This document shows, one piece after another, positions 37,501-49,500 of a DNA stretch of 64,000 nt; within the stretch, counting starts at the first letter, position 1; each line of letters opens with the position of its first letter. Source of the stretch: Rostratula benghalensis (lineage: Eukaryota > Chordata > Aves > Charadriiformes > Rostratulidae); NCBI GenBank assembly GCA_013399305.1, contig VXAI01000039.1:2151804-2215803 (forward strand), read 5' to 3'. Under the pieces are notes generated by a model. It worked only from the letters and a program-made list of their open reading frames with translations. It searched no databases and was not told the DNA's origin. A program made the position numbers and the translations under genes.

Positions 37501-40500
37501 TTTTTTGCCCACCATCCCCCCACATACACCTTCAAATCATATCAGTGTATTCCCCAAACTGTGTGAGTATTCCCAGATTGGTAGAAGTTACAGCTATCTC
37601 CTTACTTCACAGTTTTCAGTGTTAACCTGTGTGGCTTCATGGTAAGCATACGAGCTCCTGTCTCATAGCCAGGCTTATGTAAGTAGACCACATTGCACAG
37701 CTGAGCGATGCTGCATTGTAAACTGAATGCTGTGCTTCTATGCAAGCCAAGAAATATGTGCCAGTATGTTAAGATGACTTTCTGGGGACTGTTTTATTTG
37801 ATACACAGTTTAGGTATATTGGTTGTATAGGAATAATTCAACTGATAGGTAGTGAGCACGCTTACAGAGGAACAGCTCAGTTCCCTCTCCTTTACTGACC
37901 TGCTGGAATTAGATGGACTTGTGGAACTGATTTGTTCTGTACAGTCTGATTAATGAATAACTGGTGTAACTCTTTTAATGTGTACTATACCTATGTGTGT
38001 GTAGTGGTTACTGATTAATACATTCCTACTTTTCATTTGAATTTTATTGGCTCTCCTTCAAATGGATCACAGTTCTTTTCTGATATAATGAAATGCAGAA
38101 AAAAAATGAAAATGAGGATGTTCATTGTTTTGCATTTTACATTATCAGCTGATGATTCTTTGGGCGTGCTTACTAAAAATGGTTTGTGTACAATTAAAAA
38201 TAAGTCACCTTATACCTCACTGAGAAATTCTTTCTAAGGAAAGGTGGATTTACAAGTCTGCTAAACCAAACTCACTTGGCTTGCCTTGAAACATAGCATG
38301 CTTTTTGGGAGGCTGAATAGTGTGTGATGGGAGCATCTTCTTGTGTCAGCAAGTATCGGGGAGGGTTGGAGTCAGGCTGAGGATGACTCCAATTTAAAGT
38401 TTGTGGAGCTACAAAATTGAAAGCTCAAGTACACACATTAGTCCTTGTGATTGGAGGAGCTGAGATAAGCTTTGAGGGGAGCTGCTTAGGACTCTTTGTG
38501 CAGGACAAGGTGCTGGGCCCCTTAGGCCTGACTGAGGAAATGGGCTTTTACTGTCTTTGTCTGTGTGGCTGCTAGCAGCCTTGCTGGGGGTTCAGGGAGT
38601 GAGAGAGGATTGAGGTGGTAGCTGGAGAAGAAGGCCTTCACAGAACCAGCAGTCATACTGCATTGACTTCCCTCTCCGTTATTTTTTATGTATTGGTTTG
38701 CGTAGGGTCAGACCTATTGTATTTCTACTTTCAAAGGAAAAATTATCATCAAGTATATTTCATTTAAATATTAACAGGCATTCTGTGTATTAGCTCAAAA
38801 ATAATTTTCTGTGTAAACAAGTTTTTTCAGTCTTGATCACTGAGCCACTTTCCATCATTTACCAGCAGTCCTGGCAAACTGGGGAGGTCCCAGATGACTG
38901 GCATCTAGCAAATGTGACGCCTATTCACAAGAAGGGTCAGAAGGATGATCCAGAGAACTACAGGCCTGTCAGTCTGACCTCAGTGCCTGGGAAAGTCATG
39001 GAACAGATCATCCTGAGTGCCATTATCAGTGCATGAAGGATGCCCAGGTGATCAGGTCCAGCTAGTACAGGTTCATGAGGGACAGGTCCTACTTGACAAA
39101 CCTGATCTCCTTCTATGACAACATGACCCACTTGGTGGATGAGCGAAAGGCTGCAGGTGTTGTTTACCTGGACCTTAGTAAGGCCTTTGATACAATCTCC
39201 CACAGTATCCTCCTGGAGAAACTGGCTGCCCATGCCTTGGACGGCAGTACTCTCTGCTGGGTTAAAAACTGGCTGGAGGGCTGAGCCCAGAGGGTGGTGG
39301 TGAATGCAGTTAAATCCAGTTGGTGGACTATCACAAATGGTGACCCCCAGGGCTCAGTATGGAGGCCAGTTCTGTTTAACATCTGTATCGATGATCTGGA
39401 CAAGGGAATTGAGTGCAGGTGACACTAAACTAGGTGGGAGTGTCAACCTGCTTGAGGGTAGAAAGGCTTTGCGAGAGATCTGAACAGGCTGGCTGAGGCC
39501 AATGGGACAAGGTTCAATAAGGCCAAGTGCCAGGTCCTGCACTTGGTCACAACAACCCCATGCAGTGCTACAGGCTTGGGGAAGAGTGGCTAGAGAGCTG
39601 CCTGGCAGAAAGGAACCTGGGGTTGTTGGTCAACAGCCAGTTGAATGTGAGCCAGCAGTGTACCCAGGTGGCCAAGAAGGCCAACAGCATCCTGGCCTGT
39701 ATCAGGAAGAGCATGGTGAGTAGGACTCGGGAGGTGATTGTCCCCCTCTACTCGAGTACTGTGACCAGTTTTGGGCCCCTTACCACAAAAAAAGTCATTG
39801 AGGTTCTGGAGTGGGTCCAGAGAAGGGCAACAGAGCTGGTGAGGTGTCCGGAGAGTAAGTCTTATGAGGAGAGGTTGAGGGAGCTGGGGTTGTCCAGCCT
39901 GGAGAACACTGAGAAGAGACCTTCTTACTCTCTACAACTACCTGAAAGGAGGTTGTAGAGAGGTGGCGGTTGGTCTCTTCTCCCAAGTCACAGGCAATAG
40001 GACAAGTTTTGCCAGGAGAGGTTCAGACTGGATATCAGGAAAATAAAATTACATAGAAAAGGTTATTAAGCATTAGAGTGGGCTGCCCAGGGAAGTGGTT
40101 GAGATACCATTCCTGGAGGTATTCAAAAGATGGATTGACATACTTAGTGATGTGGTTTAGTGATGGGTCATTGGGGTTTGTGGTGGATTTTTGGGTTTTG
40201 ATCAGAGTTACGTTGATGGTAAGACTGGATGATCTCAAAAGTCCTTTCCAACCTAGACAGTTCTATTATTCTATACCAGATATAAAACTCTCTGATTAAA
40301 CTCAGACAGAAACTGATGTGCAGATGCTTTCTCATCGGCTTGCCTCTCTGCTTGTAACTTAGCCTTGGGTCGTGTAGATACTTTCCCTTCCAGTTTGTCA
40401 CTTACTTGCACCACTTACATTTTCCATACATGTGCATGTATCCTATTGTTTCTGTGCACATGCTCTCATCCTCTGTTGTAGCATCTTTTTTGTGTGTATT

Positions 40501-43500
40501 CTTATGAAAAATGAAACTGAATTTGCAGTATCTTGAGAGATGGTTTCCTGGGCTTGAACTATAAATAAATGCTTCCTCATATTCACCCAACGTGATCACA
40601 AATATATGTTCATGTTAAATTGTGGTAATAGTTCTATAACATGTGTTATAGAACTTTTGTACCTAACAGAAGATTGTTATCTTCTGCCTCCACCTTGAAA
40701 TAGGATTTGCTTTATTCTCAGCTGCTAAACACTTGCAGCATTTGTTGGTTATAAACATCCTGGTCTGGAAACATTGACCTACAATGATTTAGGGGCAGGT
40801 ACAACAGCCAGGACAGGCAAAACTGTGAAATTCTGGGTCCATTACTTCATAATATGTAATGAATGGTGTACCCTTTTTTGCAGTCATCCATCCTGAAAAG
40901 TCTATGCTTGGGTTTTATTTGAATTTGAAGTGAAAGCCAGCCCAGAATCCAGGATTGATGCTTTTACAAGTGCATTGCATTTTCTGCCTATAGAATGTAA
41001 TAAGTGAGTGTACCCAATATTAAATTAAATGCTTATAACAAGAAAGCATGCCTTATCTCTGACTAGCTTTTTCCCAAAACAGAATAGCTTGGCAACTTGA
41101 CAGGCAGAAGATCTTGTCTAGAAAAACATTTCCTGAACTTGTGCAGGTGTTGCTAACTGCCTGTATGCTTCTCTTAGACAAATAAAAAAGTACCTATCCT
41201 GCATATTCTGATGAAGTGACTTCATAATATAACTTTTTAAAGATGAGTTTTTCTCCTCACCCCTGTATTTCTCACCATGTCATTTACTTGCATATCCCAT
41301 TAAAGTGTAAACTAATTTTTCTGTGTTCTGAAATACTCAGTGTAGACTAAATATTCTTTGAGGTTAAATAAAAAATTCAAAATGTCAGTTAGACTCTTAA
41401 TGAGCACTAGAACTAATAAACTGAGTTCAATGCTGGCAAAATTTTGTTCTGCCTTACAAACAATTAATATATTTAGGAAGAAATAGCGTGACTGATTGTT
41501 GTGGTTTCAGTCAAAATTGCCAAAACCAGACTGACAGATGGCCCTTCCTTCCCCCAAAAAGAGAGGAGAGGAAGGGGATAAGGAGATTTACGAGATTAGA
41601 ATGAACTAAACTACTTTAATGAAGTATTAATACTAAAAGAAGAAAATAATGAAACAGATACAATATATACAAAACCATATGAAGCTCCCAGGATGACAAT
41701 CACATCACCAGCAAGCATCAGGAAAAGTCCCAGACTGGGCTCATTGATCAATACGAACTGGATTCCAGATCTGGAGTCAGGAATGCTTGGACAGGGTCCT
41801 CCTCAGACGTCAGCTATCAAAGAAAGAAGAAATGATCCTTTGATCCCTCAGCTTTTACACTGAGCGTGATGTGGATGGGATGGGATACCCCAGTTGGTCA
41901 GTTGTGGGTCACCTGATTGCTCCTCCCTACAGGTGTGACCCCTCTACGCTTCTCCGCTTCTGCCCCTCCAATGGGGCAAATAACGAAATTCCCTGATCTT
42001 GGTTTTTATAGCAATAAGTATAGATAGGCAAGGGCCCCTCTGCACATCATTCCTTGGTATAATCAGGTCTTATCACTGTGAGAGTGAACAGTTTTCTGAA
42101 CAATATGCTATTATTTCAGACTTTAGTTACTTAGAAGAGGTCCAGCTAAAAAAGTAAAATTACTAAACAGAACACTGGTTTGTTTTACCTCAAACCAGGA
42201 CACTGATCCTATCTCATCTGACTAAATTATAGAGTCATACAAGGAGTTTGTGTGGTTCAGTTGTATGTAAGCCTTTTGTTGAAGTTGTGACAGTCTTACA
42301 AAACTTTTTTTGTAAAAATGCTTAAAGCTTTCAGGTTTTCTGCACGGGCAAGGCAAAAGCTATGACTAGGGAGAAACCCACTCCTGCCCAAGGGCTCTCT
42401 TCAATTTTGGAAGGAGCAGTTCAGGCAAATGTGTGGTTTTTTTTTTCTGAGATGTTTTGTAAAGCAAGCCTGTTACCGTGAAAAGCTTTCTGGGAATGTC
42501 ACAAAATGTGATGCCCATGTTGGGCATAGAGAGGAGAAAGCCAGTAATACATGTCTGTAGTTAGAAATTACTCTTACCTGATTAAGAAATGCTAGATAAA
42601 ATCTTAGCAAATCAGCTTATCTAGACATTTGAAGCCTGAACTGTATTTATGTTTTCTTTCTCCTTCAGCTAAAAGATTTTAATCAAAAATGAAAGCTTCT
42701 TCACTCAAACATTGAATTTGACTAAGGCAAAGACGACTTTTTCTGTGCAGACATACACATTAGGTCTTATGGTCTGCTTGCTAGTACCATTCTAGTTTAT
42801 ATGATTCTCTGATACTTGAATAAAGAGGAAGGACAATTAGGCTAAACTTTAACATGCCAGTGAGATGTTTTCTTTCTTATATGTGTTGTTGCAATTATAA
42901 TGTTGTTTATTATGAGGTGTTCAGTGGGAAAAAAATATTTAATTATACTAATAATTGTATACAATATATATACAATATATAATAATTGTATTCAAAGATA
43001 AAAATATTGAGTAAGTAAAATACCTTGCACCTCAGCATTACATTATGAAGAGGAAGAAAGATGAACTTTTGACACTTATTCATCAGAAATTAATATTTTT
43101 TTTTAACCATATATACTTAAGAGTTTCCTCTGAGCACCTAAATCACAACACTGATAAAATATCGTTCCTTATATTGGTTGTTTGCAGTTGCAAATTTTTA
43201 AAGCCTTGAAAAGAATTTAAGTCCTAAACTCTGTTTAACTAATTTCCTCTATGCACTGTAAGAATGCATTGTATTTTAGTGCCTACCAAATTAACCATCA
43301 GGCCTTAGAGGGTTTATAACTATGAGACCACTGAATTCACAGTGACTGGAGGATTGTTGATGGGGGTTGTCATTGTTTAAAAAGTCTGCTTTTTTTTTTT
43401 CTTTTTCCTTGCTGATATATTTGATCTTACAGAGTTTATTTGGAGCAGCTTTTAAATATTCTATAAAGTGACTTACAGGAATGGCCAACAAATGACTAAA

Positions 43501-46500
43501 CCCTCATCATGTGTGAATCCCATATCTTGTGAATTGAGATAAGAGGGGAGAATGGGAATAAGATGAAAAGGAGCTTATCAGAGGAAAATCCATATTAATG
43601 CTAATAGCCACATGCAAATAATGTTTTTTACTTCCCCCTTCTGATTCTCAAGACATCTTGGAGCAGCCAGCTACTTTGCATGGTGCTGTTACAGGTCCCT
43701 CTACTCACCTGAAAACAGCTGGTTCTACACAACCATCCTGTTGTCAACTAACGTCTCCAGCACAACTGTCTTTGTATGAGAGGTCTGAGTGCCAGAAGCA
43801 TCAGCCGAGTTATTCAAGATTCTGATTCTATGTTCTGAATATGAGAGAGCTGCCAATGTCTTGCTTTAAAGCATACACTATGAGCTTCTTCATGTACTTT
43901 TCATAAGCCTAAAATGCTTTGTGCTCAAGGACTTCCTAGCTGTAAAAGAAACTCTCATGCTGGTTTTGTACATATGTGCATTATTTTGACTAATGTATGA
44001 TTATGGACACAGTACTTTTTTGTTTCTTTCCCCTCATGAATATATTCAGCATTTGGGCTATTTATTACATGTAAAGATCTTTTTTTTAATCTCTAGACAG
44101 CATCGTATTAGGTACCTAACAGGTTGAAACAATCTCCTCCTCTTTCAAGTGTAGATCAGCAGTCTTACTATAATCTCAGATACAAGGTTTTGATGGTTTT
44201 AAGGGATTAGTAATGGGATATGGAGATTTTCCCCTGCAGCACATTGGTTCATTTAGGGTGCTTTTCTCTAGCAAGTAAACATGCTGTTTGGTGAGCTCCA
44301 TCGCATTCATGTTCTGCGGGTGGCCTGTTATGAAAAACAGCCTCAGTTTACACTTCCTTTGGCAGACCCTCTGGAGAGACTAAGAATCAAGTTAACGAGG
44401 GGACTTGAATGCCCTTTTTTTGTTTCTTTTGAGTGTTTCACAGAGTAGTTAAGGGAGACATCAAAACTTACTATTACACAGTTTAAAGATGATGGCCAGC
44501 CTTTAAGTCCAGCATTCTGTTTCCCAGGCTGCTGTTCTCACACTTTCTGATAGAATAAAATGCATTTAAAGCAGTATTTTGCTAAGAAATATATAAGAAT
44601 AACAGCTATCTTTTAACCAGCAAATTACTGGTGTCTAAGAGAAGACAAACTTGGTCTCAGAGCTTGGATAGTAACATGAGTTCAAAACCCAGTAAGATAT
44701 GCTTTGAGTGATGTTACTGCTGCCATGTTTGAATTTAAGAGTTGTGCATTTCTCTAGGTGATGGAGTTTTACTGCCAGTCCTGTGAGACAGCCATGTGCC
44801 GGGAGTGTACAGAGGGAGAACATGCAGAGCATCCCACGGTACCACTCAAGGATGTAGTAGAGCAACACAAGGCTTCCCTCCAAGTCCAGCTGGATGCTGT
44901 CAACAAAAGGTATAGAGACTCTACTGATGATTTTCCATTTTCAGTTCAACCACTGGCTTCCTGTGTTACCTTGGGTAGATGTATTAATATGCTGATTCCA
45001 TGGACCTTTACCTAGAAAAGAGGATGGTGAGGCTAGCATAAGGAAAAAAATCCATTAAATGTGATGGATGCACTGAGGGATTAGAAAAAAGAGCAAGAGA
45101 CTCATATCCATCTTCCACAAAACAGAGACCACTGGAAATGCAAGTGTCCTCCAAAGAAAGGGCATAAAATGTTAAAGAGAAAAGCACTAGCCAGTCATGA
45201 ATTCCATGATAAATAAACAATACCAGATGCCTAAAAAGACTAATACAAATATTGCAGTGGAAGAAAGGCTAAAAAGGAAGAAACAGGGAGGTAGCTCTAG
45301 TTATATCTACCTGAGTAGATATATTTACATAAAGGACAGAGAATCCAGTTCCTCCTTGTTGGAAATGCCTAAAGTCTAACGGATTTCCACAATGGAGGGC
45401 CCTGGTTTGGACTTATTTTATCAGATCAAAACCACTAAGTGGTTATAAAAGGAATGAACTTACTTCTGGGAAATGACTGAGTTTAAAGACAGCTTTGATG
45501 AGATTGTTTCATCAAAAGGTATCAGAGCAAGGGCCAATGTTAATGACTTTCGAAACAGTAATCTTTGTGATTTAATCCCTCCCTCAGGCTTCCAGAGATT
45601 GACTCAGCACTTCATTTTATATCTGAAATCATACACCAGTTAACCAACCAAAAGGCTAGCATTGTAGATGACATTCATTCCACTTTTGATGAACTCCAGA
45701 AGACTTTAAATGTGCGAAAGAGTGTGCTGCTTATGGAACTGGAAGTGAATTATGGCCTTAAACACAAAGTAAGATGCATGTTTTGTTTCAATGAGAAGCT
45801 CTTAATTTAATCAGCCATTTTTTACGAATGATGCAGGACGCCAGTTTGACAAATTGTGTCTGAGATCCAGAGAAGAACTTTGTTTTCCTCAAATCAAGAG
45901 CTGCAGAGCCTCGCATGTGGGTGCCCAGCCTTATCAACAGAATATAAATGCAATATAACCCTGTATGGGTAGGAGTAGGCCTTTGTGTGTGGTATGAGAG
46001 GAGGTAAAATGGCAAACACACTAAGCGGGCATGTGCTTGAAGCCAACATGCTGATGTGCAGATGACAATAAAAGAACATCACAGAAAAGTCTGAAATCCC
46101 TGGGCTGCAATCCTGGGACACCTCTCCCTCTGCCCCCCTTGCCGCTTCCCCACTCCCCCCTGAGGACAGAGGCCAAACAATTTCTCCTAAAGAACAGAGC
46201 AAGGCTTGCAGTTTTGCTTTAAAGCACTATCTTCCTTTCAAATGCCTGGTAACGTATTTAATGTTAAATGTTGGAAATCTTAAAGAATGGAGGGACATTT
46301 CCCTTTTACATGGGAATGCAGAGAGCAATAGATTCCAGAACTGTATTCACTTTTTTTTACTTTTTATCTGGACAATTGCATCTTGTGTGTTACCCCTGTA
46401 TTGTAGACTAAGCTTCAGGGGAAGAAAACAGAAATCTGTACTTCTACAAAAAGAATCATGTAGCCTGGTGGGTAGGGTTTTTGTTGAGAATAGTAAATCT

Positions 46501-49500
46501 GAATCAGGAAAATGAAAGAATTTAGTCCTTGCCTTCCTGGGTATCAGTTGTCTGTTTTATATATAAGAAAGATGTCTTCCCTCAAAATAGCCTTTAAAAG
46601 AAAGTAACATCAACAACTGGAGTTTCAGGAGTGGCTGATAATATCATGATATTTGGGCACTCTGTGATTACTGAGCAGCTTGAGCATCTCCAGATGTCTG
46701 AAGCGGAGGAATGCTGCATTCCTTGATCTGGAACAGGCTTGACCACTAGGAGGGTATTGAACTGCTGTGCCTGTGAAAATGGAGGAATTCTAACATGTGC
46801 ACAAGCCATGTACTTTCAGGAGACAGGGAGCCCCAAACCCATGGGGCAGAGAATTTAGTCATCTCCAGAGTTAAGCAGCAGCTGAGGAGCTTTCAGCATA
46901 AAAAAGTTTGGACTTGGTCATCTAAACATAGCCAAGATGTCACAAAAACTTACTTTCATAGCAAGCAAACACACTCAGGGTGTGTACAAAGTTCACACAA
47001 GATGGAATATGATGTTTAAATTATCTTACTGTTATTTAAAGGGATTTAAAAGAGCTTAAAAGTGGTTGTGGGTGTTAGAGAACCAAATTTTTACAAAGCT
47101 TCATGTAAGCAGTAGAAGAGGCATCTCCCCTGTTTGTGTATGTCCTGGTTTGGGGTGAAGCAGAGCCAACTTTCTGTTCAGTGAGAGAGGCTCTCACTTC
47201 TCCTCGTTGCTGTGGCAACCAGGGTCTGCTGACTTGGTTGTTTGCCCCATGGAGGGGTAACACCTGTGGGGAGGTGTGGACAGGTCAGGTGACCCAAACT
47301 GACCAACAGGGTATTCCTTCCCATCTGTCATGCTCAGTATAAAAGCTGAGGGGCCAAGGGGGTTAGGTTGGGTTTTCTTTCTTCTATGACTGATGTTCTA
47401 AGGAGGACTCAGTCAGTTTGTGTACCTTTGATCCCAGTTGGTGTGTTTCAGAATCCAGCTCCCATCTCTTATTGAGTCTGGTCTGGAACTTTCCCAGCGC
47501 CTGCTGGTGAGACCTCCCTGGGAGCTTGATACACTGTTGTTTATATTTGTATCTATATTATATATTTGTCTTTATTTTATTATTGATATTTTATTAAAGT
47601 AGTCTAGTTTTTCCTAAACTCATAACTCTCTTTATCCCTTTTATTCTTCTCCTTGGAGCAAGAGGTTGAGGAGAGCATGTGTCATCTTGTAATTGGCCAA
47701 CCCAGCCTAATCTGTGACAGTACAAAAAAAGAGTGATGGGAATTGGATTTTATTTTTGAATGAATAGTAATCCTGCAAGATAATTCAAGTACAAATATTC
47801 CATCATTCTGATAATGAAATGTATTGGGTTCATGTGGCAAGATTTTGGTAGCAGGGGGGCTACAGGGGCTGCTGAAAGCTTCCCCCATGTCTGATAGAGC
47901 CAATGTCAGCCGGCTCCAAGATGGACCCACCGCTGCCCCATCAGCATTGGTGGTAATGCTTCTGTGAGAACATATTTAAGAAAGGGGGAGGAGGGAAACT
48001 GTGCAGCAGTAGCCAGAAGAGAGGAGTTGAGAATATGTAAGAGAAAAAACTCTGTAGGCACCAAGGTCGATGAAGAAGGAGGGGGAGGAGGTACTCCAGG
48101 TGCAGGAGCAGATTCCCCTACAGCCCGTGGTGAAGACTGTGGTGAGGCAGGCTGTTCCCGTGCAACCTGTGGAGGTTAACAGTGGAGTGGATAGACACCT
48201 GCAGCCCAAAGAGGAGCCTGTGCTGGAGCAGATGGATATCTGAAGGAGGCTGTGATCCCATGGGAAGCCCACACTGGAGCAAGCTCCTGGCAGGACCTAT
48301 GGACACTCGGAGAGAGGAGCCCACTCTGGAGAAGCTTTGCTGGCAGGACTTGTAATGCCACAGGGGACCCGTGCTGTAGCAGTCTGTTCCTGAATGACCA
48401 CACACTGTGGAAGGGATCCATGCTGAAGCAGTTCATGAAGAATTGCAATCCATGGGATAGAATCATGTTGGAGAAGTTCATGGTGGACTGTCTCCCATGG
48501 GAGGGACCCCACGGTGGAGCAAGGGAAAAATGTGAGGAGTCTTCCTACTGAGGAAGAAGGAGTGGCAGAGACAAGGTGTGATGAACTTGGCCACAACCCC
48601 CATTCTCCATACCCCTGCACCACTCGGGGGAGGAAGAAGTAGATAAATTGGGAGTGAAATTGAGCCTAGGAAGAAGGGAGGGTTAGGGGGAAGGTGTTAT
48701 AAGACTTGGTTTTATTTCTTATTACCCTGCTCTAATTTTGATTGGTAATAAATTCAGTTAATTTCCCCAAGTTGAATCTGTTTTGCCTGTGACAGTAGTT
48801 GCTGAGTAATCTGGCTGTCCATATCTTGACCCATGAGCCTTGCATTGCATTTTCTCTCTAAACATTTTAAATATTAGTTATGATTTGATTTAATATTTTC
48901 CATGAAATAATGATTTTAAAGTGTAGCTGCAAATTGTCTTTCTTCTCAGTTTGTGGTTTGTTATCCCAGGCATATGGGATTTTGTCATCCTGGGACTTCA
49001 TAAGCTATGCTGTCTGTTTAGTTATGTCCTTGAACAAAGACGAGGCAGATTAGAACTGCCTTGTATTGAATCCTGGGAGGTTTATAGATGGCTAGAAAAA
49101 ATGGTAGCTTGAAATTTCAGTAGTAATAAATACACCCAGTCTCTAAGTTTACTTTAAAGTCAATTGAAATGTTTTGAAAATACTTACTCTGCAGTGATGG
49201 TCAACAAAGTAACTTCTCTCAGCCACAGTAATGTCTGTGCCCTAGCTCTCCTGTGTAGGAAAAACATACCACATGTGTGACTGGGTACTTTGGTTTGAGG
49301 ATTTCGTCAGTGGAGAATGTTGGGGGTAGCTGGAATGTTTGAGCTTTCCTGACTGACATTAATTTATCTGCTAGGTTGTTATAATTCAGGGATCTTTTTC
49401 CTAATTCATTGCAAAACCAGTTTTAAAAAAATGTTAGCCTTGTTCTCAGCCCACACCTAATAATTTTGAGTTCAATACCATTTTAAGGGGTTTAGACTGA

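Larger units (their letters stand above)
36960..44757 (+). other. TRIM2: TRIM2 intron 2
   Basis: 7798 bp. It carries the CR1 LINE fragment (about 38830-40275, sense), a 26-bp palindrome (40630-40655) and the minus-strand solo LTR (41497-42202). An AT-rich tract with overlapping palindromes lies at 42940-42990. The rest (36960-38830, 42208-44757) shows nothing recognisable. Confidence 0.85.

Noticed and set aside
38833..39284. Reverse transcriptase frames as a host gene
   Set aside because: They are parts of a truncated, frame-broken CR1 element with the CR1 3' end at 40275.
42940..42990. AT-rich palindromic tract as a functional structure
   Set aside because: Short TATA/ATTGTATACAAT repeats are expected in such AT-rich sequence.
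48118..48623. Several overlapping open frames on both strands around 48.0-48.6 kb
   Set aside because: They are produced by the ~46-bp repeat units of the family B LTR, not by a gene.
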